Source: Dehalococcoidales bacterium (GTDB taxonomy: Bacteria; Chloroflexota; Dehalococcoidia; Dehalococcoidales; Fen-1064). Taken from it: a stretch of 29,684 bases of DNA. The number at the start of each line of letters is the position of its first letter. Positions within the stretch are counted from its first letter, which is position 1. The notes beneath the pieces are model-generated. The model saw only the letters and a list, made by a program, of their open reading frames with translations. It did no database searches and was not told where the DNA came from. A program made the position numbers and the translations under genes. The DNA is taken from NCBI GenBank assembly GCA_016929875.1, contig JAFGHZ010000042.1:1-29684 (forward strand). The letters are read 5' to 3'. Positions 1-5,776 of the stretch are shown here, piece after piece.

Positions 1-420
1 ATCCCCAATCTGGTGGAAACGGTCAAAGGCTACAAGAACTTCGAACGGGAAACACTGGAAGCCGTGACGAAGGCGCGAACGGCCGCACAGGGGGCGGCAG
101 GAGCCAGCGTCGGTGAGCGTTCTAAGGTAGAGGGCGAATTGACGGCGGCGTTGAGCCGTTTGATGGTAGTGGTGGAAAGATATCCCGAACTGAAAGCCAA
201 TCAGAACTTTCTTGCTTTACAGGAAGAACTGACTTCGACGGAAAACAAGATTAGCTTCTCCCGTCAGGCTTATAACGATTCCGTGTTGCAGTACAATAAT
301 AAAACACAGCAGTTTCCCTCTAATATCATTGCCAGTATGTTCAATTTCAAAAAGGAACAGGAGTTCCTTCAAGCGACCGAAGGTGAAGCTGAAAGAAAAG
401 CCCCCAAGGTCAGTTTTTAG
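1..420 (+). CDS. lemA: LemA family protein, C-terminal part (5' end outside window)
   Basis: The frame is open from the first base and reads IPNLVETVKGY, the conserved segment after the N-terminal membrane anchor in LemA proteins. The gene therefore starts upstream of the window, and the GTG at 13 is an internal valine codon. The visible 139 residues continue as the long alpha-helical LemA domain, with the family pattern RYPELKANQNFLALQEEL near the middle and IIASMFNF toward the end. LemA proteins are membrane-anchored helical-bundle proteins of poorly defined function that commonly precede an HtpX-type protease, as here (htpX begins 73 bases downstream on the same strand). The last residues are an ordinary charged tail ending at TAG 418-420. 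Family assignment is firm; biochemical role is unknown. Confidence 0.93.
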   Translation: MPNLVETVKGYKNFERETLEAVTKARTAAQGAAGASVGERSKVEGELTAALSRLMVVVERYPELKANQNFLALQEELTSTENKISFSRQAYNDSVLQYNNKTQQFPSNIIASMFNFKKEQEFLQATEGEAERKAPKVSF

Positions 421-435
421 GTGTTGTTTTGCATA

Positions 436-469
436 GCTTCGGCATTGTTCGGAAGGACGATGCCGAAGC
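436..469 (+). other. Intergenic stem-loop between lemA and htpX
   Basis: A perfect 10-bp inverted repeat (GCTTCGGCAT at 436-445, ATGCCGAAGC at 460-469) has a 14-base loop and sits in the 73-base lemA-htpX gap. No T-run follows it, so it is not a classical terminator. It may act as an mRNA processing or partial attenuation element that sets the lemA:htpX ratio. This is inferred from position only. Confidence 0.45.
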
Positions 470-493
470 ACTTCGTATGAGTGACATAATATC

Positions 494-1714
494 ATGTGGG
501 AACAAATTCGGTCTAACCGTTTGCGGTCAATCATTCTGGTAATCGGAATGGGGGCGCTATTAGTAGCGCTCGGGTGGTTTTTGGGCATAGCTTTTGCGGA
601 CGACGGCGTCGTCGGACTGATTGTCGCTCTGATAGTCTGGGGTTTTATGAATCTCATCGCCTATTTTCAGGGCGACAGCATTCTGCTATCGGTCGCGGGA
701 GCCCGGAAAATCAAGCCTCAGGACCACCCGCGTCTCTATAACGTCGTCGAAGAGATGAAAATCGCTTCCGGACTGGAAAAAATGCCGGATGTTTATATTA
801 TCGACGACCCGGCGCTGAATGCCTTTGCCACGGGACGCGATACCAATCATGCCTCGGTGGCGATTACCTCCGGTTTGCTCCAGAAGTTAAACCGTGATGA
901 ATTGCAGGGTGTCATCGCCCATGAAATCTCCCATATCAAGAACCGCGATGTCCTGCTGATGGCGATGTGCAGTATTCTCCTGGGCACAATCGTTCTGCTT
1001 TCTTATTACGGTTCGCGGATGATGATGTTCGGCGGGATGGGGGGACGTTCGCGGCGTAGCTCCTCGAAAGACAGTGGAGGAAGTGCCGGGGCGATTATTA
1101 TGATTGTGGCTGTCCTCCTGATGGTTCTCGCCCCCCTTTTCGCACAGTTGATTTACTTTGCCATCTCGCGTAAGAGGGAATATCTTGCCGATGCTTCTTC
1201 GGCGCTATATACCCGCTATCCCGAAGGGCTGGCATCGGCATTAGAGAAGTTGTCGCAGTCCGCGACCCCCGTTAAATCCGCCAATCAGGCAACGGCACCG
1301 ATGTATATCGTTAATCCTTTCCGTCGTCAGGGTATGAGTGTCAACAGTTTGACTAGTACCCATCCGCCGATTCAGGAGCGAATCCGTATTCTGCGGGCGA
1401 TGGCGGGCGGCGCTTCCTTTGCTGTTTACGACCAGGCATACCGTAAGGTGAAAAATTCGCGGAGCGGAGTTATGTCGGCGGCGACGGTAGCGGCGGCGGG
1501 TGCAGTAGGCTTACGTCCTGCCGGTACCGAAGGGGCGCTAGGCGAACCACAATCGGAAAAGATAGCCCGTACCCGAGAGGTCAATGATTTGATGTACCGG
1601 ATGGATGATTACCGGATAATCGACTGTGAGTGCGGCGCCAGGTTGAAAGTGCCGCCTTCGATGGAAGGTTCAGTGATAAAGTGCCCGCGTTGCGGCAGTC
1701 CTCACGAGACGTAA
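494..1714 (+). CDS. htpX: M48 family membrane metalloprotease HtpX with C-terminal zinc ribbon
   Basis: This 406-aa protein is a zinc metalloprotease of the HtpX/M48B family, which degrades misfolded membrane proteins. Two hydrophobic helices lie at about residues 13-57. The zinc motif HEISH is at 143-147, and the third zinc ligand is probably Glu229 in KREYLADASS. Another hydrophobic pair (about 155-173 and 198-222) brackets a Gly/Ser-rich loop. The family motif THPPIQERIRIL follows near residue 290. Unlike ordinary HtpX (about 280-300 aa), it has roughly 100 extra residues ending in a Cys pattern C378-x-C380 and C397-x-x-C400, which looks like a small zinc ribbon. It lies directly behind lemA, the usual pairing. 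The ATG at 494 begins the standard MWEQIRSNRL N-terminus; the Shine-Dalgarno is weak. Confidence 0.95.
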   Translation: MWEQIRSNRLRSIILVIGMGALLVALGWFLGIAFADDGVVGLIVALIVWGFMNLIAYFQGDSILLSVAGARKIKPQDHPRLYNVVEEMKIASGLEKMPDVYIIDDPALNAFATGRDTNHASVAITSGLLQKLNRDELQGVIAHEISHIKNRDVLLMAMCSILLGTIVLLSYYGSRMMMFGGMGGRSRRSSSKDSGGSAGAIIMIVAVLLMVLAPLFAQLIYFAISRKREYLADASSALYTRYPEGLASALEKLSQSATPVKSANQATAPMYIVNPFRRQGMSVNSLTSTHPPIQERIRILRAMAGGASFAVYDQAYRKVKNSRSGVMSAATVAAAGAVGLRPAGTEGALGEPQSEKIARTREVNDLMYRMDDYRIIDCECGARLKVPPSMEGSVIKCPRCGSPHET

Positions 1715-1770
1715 ATTTAAGTCTCAAATTCCAAAAATTAAATCGCAAGATTTATCGCTCTGGACTCTGT

Positions 1771-1776
1771 TATAAT
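1771..1776 (+). promoter_or_regulatory. -10 element of the tRNA-Ala promoter
   Basis: A perfect TATAAT lies 9 bases before the first base of the tRNA, as expected for a short stable-RNA leader. No convincing -35 hexamer sits at 17 +/- 1 bases upstream (TTTATC at 1751-1756 is poorly matched and too close). Confidence 0.5.
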
Positions 1777-1785
1777 TTCTTTAGT

Positions 1786-1861
1786 GGGGCTTTAGCTTAG
1801 TCGGGAGAGCGCTTCCTTTGCAAGGAAGAGGTCAGGGGTTCGAATCCCCTAAGCTCCACCA
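1786..1861 (+). tRNA. tRNA-Ala (anticodon TGC), CCA encoded
   Basis: A 76-base cloverleaf. The acceptor stem GGGGCTT pairs with AAGCTCC (one G-U), the D-arm contains AGCTTAGTCGGGAGAGC, the anticodon stem CTTCC/GGAAG closes the loop TTTGCAA (anticodon TGC, alanine), and the T-arm AGGGGTTCGAATCCCCT is perfect. Discriminator A1858 is followed by an encoded CCA at 1859-1861. Its 3' third (1829-1861) is repeated nearly perfectly at 5398-5430 and as a decayed copy near 1959-2000, so this gene marks the left edge of an integrated segment and stays intact. Confidence 0.97.
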
Positions 1862-1946
1862 AAACCCCTCACCGTTTCACCACCCCAAGTTCCAAGCTCC
1901 AAACAATTAGTTAATATCTACAATTTCTAAAAAGAGCGTTTCGATG
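1855..1946 (+). repeat. Direct repeat, left copy (tRNA 3' end plus flank)
   Basis: From TCCACCA at the end of the tRNA, 1855-1909 matches 5245-5299 with a single difference (C1897 versus T5287). Similarity continues with small indels to about 1946/5336. A shorter and more diverged relative is at 7680-7719. The shared core reads CCAAGTTCCAAACAATTA followed by an AT-rich AATATACAATTT segment. Confidence 0.85.
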
Positions 1947-1958
1947 TAATCGTGAAAA

Positions 1959-2000
1959 TCAGGGGTTCCCCCAATTTTATCGGGGCTTAGCTCCACCAAA
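1959..2000 (+). repeat. Decayed copy of the tRNA-Ala 3' end
   Basis: TCAGGGGTTC (1959-1968) equals the T-arm 5' side of the tRNA, and AGCTCCACCAAA (1989-2000) equals the acceptor 3' strand with CCA and two following bases. They are separated by 20 bases of altered sequence where the intact tRNA has 10. This looks like an old integration scar next to the live tRNA gene. Confidence 0.6.
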
Positions 2001-2009
2001 GACGGCCCA

Positions 2010-2987
2010 TTATGTCAGTGAATAAGTTATCTTTCCATCTCGAGTGATACGTTTTATCTTCCCCCGGATTTCAAGATATCTCACGTGAGCCAGCGCTTCA
2101 CCGAAGGCAAACCATTTCTGCAGTGGAGGGAATGCTTCCCATGATTTTGCATCAATATCCCAATGAATAAGAGGAGTTATCTGCAGGACATTCTTTTCGC
2201 CTTCTTTTAGCGCAACTAGTACTTCATTCAATCGTTGCTGATGGTGCTCTTGTAACTCTTTAATCCTGAGCCGGTGATTATGTACTAAACGTCGATGCCC
2301 TGTCAGGACAATTTTCGTCTCAAGGGCGTTTACCTTTTCTAGGCTGGCAAGATACGTACCTAGCGCATCATCCATCTCTAACCAGAAAGCAATATTGGGT
2401 GTAATATCAAAAAGAATGAGATCGCCGGCGACAAGAATCTTCTGTATTGGCTCATAAAGGCACATGTGTCCCGGTGAATGTCCCGGTGTGGAGATACAGC
2501 GGAAGTGGAAATCCCCAATATCGATAGAATCACCATCTCTGATAATAGAGTATTCAATCGGTCTGTCATTGCTATATCGACGTGCAGGGTGGCTTCCCAG
2601 GGCTTGACGTGCGCCATCGTAAGGGAAGCCATTAGCCGCATAAATAGCGAGCATTTTCTGCCAGTTGTTCGACTGGGAATCAAATTTAATCAAGTCTCTT
2701 TCTATCTCATTGAAATATATTTTAGAGGTGGCCGTAGCAAGTATTCCTGCAAGGCCAGTATGATCAGCGTGGAGATGGGTCAGGAATATGTCGGTCTTGT
2801 TCAAATCGACACCGAGCTTTTTCAGGTTGGCATTCATCTCGTTCAGACATTCTTCACGATTAAAGCCTGTATCGATAATCATAAACCGATTATCTCCCCG
2901 AATGATGTATGAATTTAGCCATTTCAGCGGACTTTTGGGTAGAGGAATTTCCGTCCGGTATATATTAGGAATAATCTCTTCAATCAT
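2010..2987 (-). CDS. MBL-fold metallo-hydrolase with C-terminal winged-helix region
   Basis: This 325-aa protein carries the metallo-beta-lactamase dinuclear zinc motif HLHADHTG at residues 71-78 (H71, H73, D75, H76), a further histidine motif TPGHSPGH at 167-174, Asp189 in VAGDL, and a late TGHRRLV histidine. After about residue 230 the fold ends. The remaining 95 residues are helical and basic, ending with a strand-turn-strand (RGKIKRITRDGKITYSL) typical of the winged-helix tail found on LACTB2-like MBL proteins. The substrate cannot be read from sequence; hydrolysis of a thioester, lactone or nucleic acid is possible. It is transcribed away from the Fur-heliorhodopsin-staygreen genes from a shared 255-base divergent region, so co-regulation by the Fur protein is plausible but unproven. 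Confidence 0.88.
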   Translation of the reverse strand: MIEEIIPNIYRTEIPLPKSPLKWLNSYIIRGDNRFMIIDTGFNREECLNEMNANLKKLGVDLNKTDIFLTHLHADHTGLAGILATATSKIYFNEIERDLIKFDSQSNNWQKMLAIYAANGFPYDGARQALGSHPARRYSNDRPIEYSIIRDGDSIDIGDFHFRCISTPGHSPGHMCLYEPIQKILVAGDLILFDITPNIAFWLEMDDALGTYLASLEKVNALETKIVLTGHRRLVHNHRLRIKELQEHHQQRLNEVLVALKEGEKNVLQITPLIHWDIDAKSWEAFPPLQKWFAFGEALAHVRYLEIRGKIKRITRDGKITYSLT

Positions 2988-3170
2988 AATCTGTTCCGGT
3001 AAATTGGTTGAGATGGGGGTGCAATAGGCAGAACTTTTTCTCTGGTTTTTAATTTGACTTTATAAGGTATGATATCACATTTTTTCTCTCAAATCACAAC
3101 AAGCTTTTGTTTACTCAACACTGCACGAACATATAGCTATTATGTTTTTCTTTGTTCTCTCGGATAAGTC

Positions 3171-3200
3171 TTGACATTATTTTTATAATCATCAGATAAT
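3171..3200 (+). promoter_or_regulatory. Sigma70-type promoter of the fur-heliorhodopsin-staygreen operon
   Basis: A perfect -35 TTGACA (3171-3176) is followed after 18 bases by GATAAT (3195-3200). The predicted start is near 3207, about 35 bases before the fur ATG. The -10 is overlapped by the palindrome annotated next, the arrangement expected for a repressor. Confidence 0.6.
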
Positions 3201-3218
3201 AGTAATAAATACCATTAT
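3196..3218 (+). promoter_or_regulatory. Putative Fur/PerR-type operator
   Basis: Imperfect palindrome ATAATAGTA (3196-3204), five central bases, TACCATTAT (3210-3218); the arms differ at one position. It resembles the AT-rich ATAAT...ATTAT operators of Fur/PerR proteins and covers the -10 and predicted start site of the gene for just such a regulator. Autoregulation is inferred. Confidence 0.55.
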
Positions 3219-3242
3219 TGTTTAATTTGGCGGATAATAAAC

Positions 3243-3629
3243 ATGTCAAGAAAATCAATACAGAGAGATGCGATTCTAAGAGTGATTAAAAATACTGACT
3301 CTCATCCGGGAGCTGATTGGGTCTATGCTGAAGTCAGAAAAGAAATTCCCAATATCAGCCTGGGAACTGTTTATCGTAATCTGAGATTACTAGCCCAAGC
3401 TGGGGAAATAAAAGAACTGGATATACCTGGTGGTGCTAACCGTTTTGATGGCATTAACACCAATCACCACCATTTGGTATGCGAAAAATGCGGGCGTATC
3501 TTTGATCTCGATAAATTTGCAGACATCAGTATTGAAGCGGAGATACAGAAAAAAACTGGATTTCAGATTAGAAGGCAGTATCTGAAATTTGTTGGTCTAT
3601 GTACTGAGTGTCAAAAACATGAAGAATAA
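3243..3629 (+). CDS. Fur/PerR family metalloregulator
   Basis: This 128-aa protein is a complete Fur-family transcription factor. The N-terminal winged helix (about 1-70) contains the recognition segment NISLGTVYRNLRLL at 37-50. The metal site region NHHHLVCEKCG lies at 74-84. Two CxxC pairs (C80/C83 and C120/C123) would form the structural zinc site. The HPGADWVYAEV helix start and FDG at 68-70 are typical of the PerR branch, which senses peroxide through an iron site, but Fur or Zur specificity cannot be excluded. It is first in a co-directional set: the heliorhodopsin gene starts 43 bases after its stop and staygreen follows. A palindromic operator sits over its own promoter. Confidence 0.93.
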   Translation: MSRKSIQRDAILRVIKNTDSHPGADWVYAEVRKEIPNISLGTVYRNLRLLAQAGEIKELDIPGGANRFDGINTNHHHLVCEKCGRIFDLDKFADISIEAEIQKKTGFQIRRQYLKFVGLCTECQKHEE

Positions 3630-3672
3630 TCAGTACCTCTGGGAAGGAAAAATAAATAAGTGGAGGTAGTAA

Positions 3673-4437
3673 GTGAACACTGAGCAGGCAATAGGGAAAA
3701 AACTAAGTAACCTGAGAAGCTGGAACATCGTCGTCGGTTTAGTACTAGCGGTAGAAGCAGTACTCATGGCAGTACTTACCAACAATTTCTCCATCCCGGT
3801 AACGGCGACCTTTTTGCAGGGGATGCCGGGGACCCCGTCCACGCTACAGAATATCTGGAGTATTCAAACCGGGTGGGGAGTGTTTACCTTCATGGCGATA
3901 TCTGCTGCTGCATTGCTACTCATCGCCTCTCCCTGGGTTTTTCCCTGGTACAAGCGAAACCTGCTTCTGAATAGGAATTACGGACGGTGGATAGAGTACT
4001 TCTTCAGCTCATCTATTATGATCACGTTAATAGCGCAAATCTGTGGGATTACCGATATCGCCGCGCTGATGTCTATTTTTGGCATTAACGCTACCATGAT
4101 TCTCTTCGGTGGTATCCAGGAAAAGTATGAGCATCCTGGGAAACCAAGCTGGGTCCCGTTCTGGTTCGGAAGCTTTGCCGGAATCGTGCCCTGGATAGCA
4201 GTTGTTGTATATATAGTTTCCCCGGGGGTTAGCGCCTCACCGCCCGGATTTGTATATGCCATCATCGCTTCCTATTTCGTTTTTTTCAACAGTTTTGCCA
4301 TCAACATGGTATTGCAATACAAGCAGGTAGGCCCCTGGAAAGATTACCTGTTCGGAGAAAAGGTATATATAATGCTGAGTCTGTCAGCCAAATCTCTGCT
4401 TGCCTGGCTGGTTTTCGCTAACATTCTGGTACAGTAA
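3673..4437 (+). CDS. Heliorhodopsin
   Basis: This 254-aa protein has seven hydrophobic helices and the diagnostic heliorhodopsin signatures. Helix 3 begins RWIEYFFSSSIMI, with Glu108 at the counterion position. Next come DIAALMSIFGINATMILFG (128-146) and the segment WVPFWFGSFAGIVPWIAVV (160-178). Helix 7 contains LSLSAKSLLAW, with Lys240 as the retinal Schiff-base lysine. Length and both key positions agree closely with the founding heliorhodopsin (about 253 aa, E107/K241 as I recall). Heliorhodopsins bind retinal with inverted topology and slow photocycles and are regarded as sensory or enzyme-modulating rather than as ion pumps. The GTG start at 3673 is chosen because GGAGGT lies at 3662-3667. 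No retinal synthesis gene is visible in the window. It sits between a Fur-type regulator and a staygreen gene. Confidence 0.95.
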   Translation: MNTEQAIGKKLSNLRSWNIVVGLVLAVEAVLMAVLTNNFSIPVTATFLQGMPGTPSTLQNIWSIQTGWGVFTFMAISAAALLLIASPWVFPWYKRNLLLNRNYGRWIEYFFSSSIMITLIAQICGITDIAALMSIFGINATMILFGGIQEKYEHPGKPSWVPFWFGSFAGIVPWIAVVVYIVSPGVSASPPGFVYAIIASYFVFFNSFAINMVLQYKQVGPWKDYLFGEKVYIMLSLSAKSLLAWLVFANILVQ

Positions 4438-4514
4438 TCTGATGGCGATACGCATTGATGGTAAAGTGTTTTTTGGCGCTGACAAGTCGGTTCTGGAGGG
4501 TCTTGTCAATTAAT

Positions 4515-4976
4515 ATGAAGCGCTTGAATCCGGATAAACTCCATGTAACATATTTGGCTGGTGCTACTCCGGACAAATTAATATTGCCGAGGCGTTATAC
4601 GCTGACTCATTCTGATAGAACTGGAGAGCTTTTTCTTTCTATTGGTAGTGACTACGATACTAAGCAAATTTCCGGGCTGTATACCAGACTCATGAGAGAT
4701 GAAGTGCTTGCCGAACTCACAGGTGACGAAAGTGGTTTGGCATTCAGAGTCTATTGCCATATAGGCGGCGGATTTGTTATTGGTACGAATAAGTTTCGAT
4801 ACAATATTTTTAAATCCGAACTACCGCTGGTTTTGGAAGCCATAAGGCATGGAGACCAAGTATTATTCGAGCGGAATCACGAGCTTGATAATGCGCCGGT
4901 TTTAGTAAATTTTAAATCTAATAAAAGTCCATTCAATAAGGTAGAAAACTGGGGCACAATGCTTGAATTTAAATAG
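4515..4976 (+). CDS. Staygreen (SGR) family protein, probable Mg-dechelatase
   Basis: This 153-aa protein matches the staygreen family along its whole length: NPDKLHVTYLAG at 5-16, LPRRYTLTHSDRTGEL at 24-39, RLMRDEVLAE at 58-67, VYCHIGGG at 79-86, IFKSELPLVLEAIRHGD at 98-114 and FNKVENWGT at 140-148. Plant SGR removes magnesium from chlorophyll a to start chlorophyll breakdown, and bacterial homologues, notably from Anaerolineae, have been shown to be active dechelatases. His32 and Asp114, which I recall as the residues highlighted in a bacterial homologue, are both present. There is no transit peptide. The ATG at 4515 fits the family N-terminus; GGAGGG at 4495-4500 is somewhat distant, and a TTG at 4503 is the alternative. 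The natural substrate in a cell with no visible chlorophyll genes is unknown. It follows heliorhodopsin by 77 bases. Confidence 0.93.
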   Translation: MKRLNPDKLHVTYLAGATPDKLILPRRYTLTHSDRTGELFLSIGSDYDTKQISGLYTRLMRDEVLAELTGDESGLAFRVYCHIGGGFVIGTNKFRYNIFKSELPLVLEAIRHGDQVLFERNHELDNAPVLVNFKSNKSPFNKVENWGTMLEFK

Positions 4977-4985
4977 CAGTTATTG

Positions 4986-5244
4986 TTATAAAACCACGCG
5001 CTCTGTCTTATTGAAACTGGCAATGATATATTGACTTACACTAACCAGTATCATTGTATTATTGGGATTATCGACAAATTGCTCCAGATGAGGATGTCTG
5101 GCCAGAAAAACAGATTGAAGGCTGCTCCTATTTTCTGTTTCTTCGCGGGCAGTGCCGATTACTGTTACCGCGATAGCTTGCGAGATATCGGTAGGCTGGT
5201 TGATTCTATTGTCAATCAGCAATGAAACATTTTGGTATATCGGA
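4986..5244 (-). pseudogene. Pyridoxamine-phosphate-oxidase-like flavoprotein, truncated C-terminal fragment
   Basis: Reading leftward, about 86 codons encode YQNVSLLIDNR, then AVTVIGTAREE, then FLARHPHLEQFVDNPN and a final strand. This is the middle and C-terminal part of the split-barrel PPOX/HugZ-like flavin-binding family, normally about 150 aa or more. The N-terminal half, which should hold the first FMN-binding strands, is missing. Coding similarity stops just where the direct repeat beginning at 5245 starts, and no good start codon or ribosome site is present (a TTG at 5252 lies inside the repeat). It therefore looks like a gene cut by the recombination that made the repeat. It converges on staygreen, ending 9 bases beyond it. 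Confidence 0.7.
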
Positions 5245-5336
5245 TCCACCAAAACCCCTCACCGTTTCACCACCCCAAGTTCCAAGTTCCAAACAATTAT
5301 TCAATATACAATTTTGAAAAGAAGAGCGCTCCGATT
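5245..5336 (+). repeat. Direct repeat, right copy (tRNA 3' tip plus flank)
   Basis: Begins with TCCACCA, the 3' tip of tRNA-Ala, and continues through the same flank as 1855-1946. The first 55 bases differ from the left copy at one position. Together with 1855-1946 it brackets the island cargo. The right copy is followed, as on the left, by a tRNA 3'-end copy (5398-5430). Confidence 0.85.
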
Positions 5337-5397
5337 GTCCCGATTCGCCTTTGTTTATATGGGATGCTGAGGAGTAAGACGAATCGGCACACCGGGA

Positions 5398-5430
5398 AGG
5401 TCAGGGGTTCGAATCCCCTAAGTTCCACCA
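5398..5430 (+). repeat. Copy of the tRNA-Ala 3' end (attachment-site-like)
   Basis: Thirty-three bases matching 1829-1861 of the tRNA gene with one change (C to T in the acceptor strand, so AAGTTCC instead of AAGCTCC). It spans the T-arm, acceptor 3' strand and CCA, the usual crossover region for integrases that target tRNA genes. The 5' part of the tRNA is absent here. Confidence 0.82.
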
Positions 5431-5776
5431 TCTCTTTAAGTGAACTTGGTGTTCTAGAGTTGCTAAAAAGTGTTCAAGAAATCGTCATTTTGTCTTCAAT
5501 GGCAGCATAATTTGTCACTTTCTAACTCAACAACAAACACTTATTAAGGGAGTCTCAACTGAAAGCTAGAAAAGGGATTGTAGACATTTTAAAACAATCC
5601 TGCCATTTTGGCTTGAGTAGGAAAGATATTTATAGTAGTATATCTGGGAATGCGCCTCAATTTCAGGCGCTGTTATTCGACATACTGTTGAGTGTCAATC
5701 CTTCGGCAGTTTTGGAAGCAACGACATGATTTGGTATATAGTTTGGTAAATAAAATAAATTTTAGGAGGTACTAAA
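5431..5776 (+). other. Degraded intergenic stretch with a short uncharacterised frame
   Basis: No complete gene is recognisable. A frame open from the tRNA copy ends at TAA 5508-5510 (LSELGVLELLKSVQE...) and could be a gene remnant. A second frame, open from 5526 to TGA 5727-5729, reads KGIVDILKQSCHFGLSRKD and later ALLFDILLSVNPSAVLEA. It lacks an ATG, GTG or TTG start with a ribosome site, so it is either the tail of a lost gene or a small unidentified protein. The last 20 bases hold the AGGAGG ribosome site of the next gene. Confidence 0.4.

Noticed and set aside
3673..4437. Reading the rhodopsin as a proton-pumping type 1 rhodopsin
   Set aside because: Helix 3 RWIEY with Glu108, the IFGINATMILFG block and LSLSAKSLLAW are heliorhodopsin signatures; pump motifs such as DTE/DTD in helix 3 are absent.
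5396..5430. A second functional tRNA gene
   Set aside because: Only the T-arm and acceptor 3' strand exist; no D-arm, anticodon arm or 5' acceptor strand precedes them.
5232..5510. Frame running through the repeat and the tRNA 3'-end copy
   Set aside because: It crosses non-coding repeat and tRNA sequence; only its last 25 codons look possibly protein-like and are noted as a remnant.
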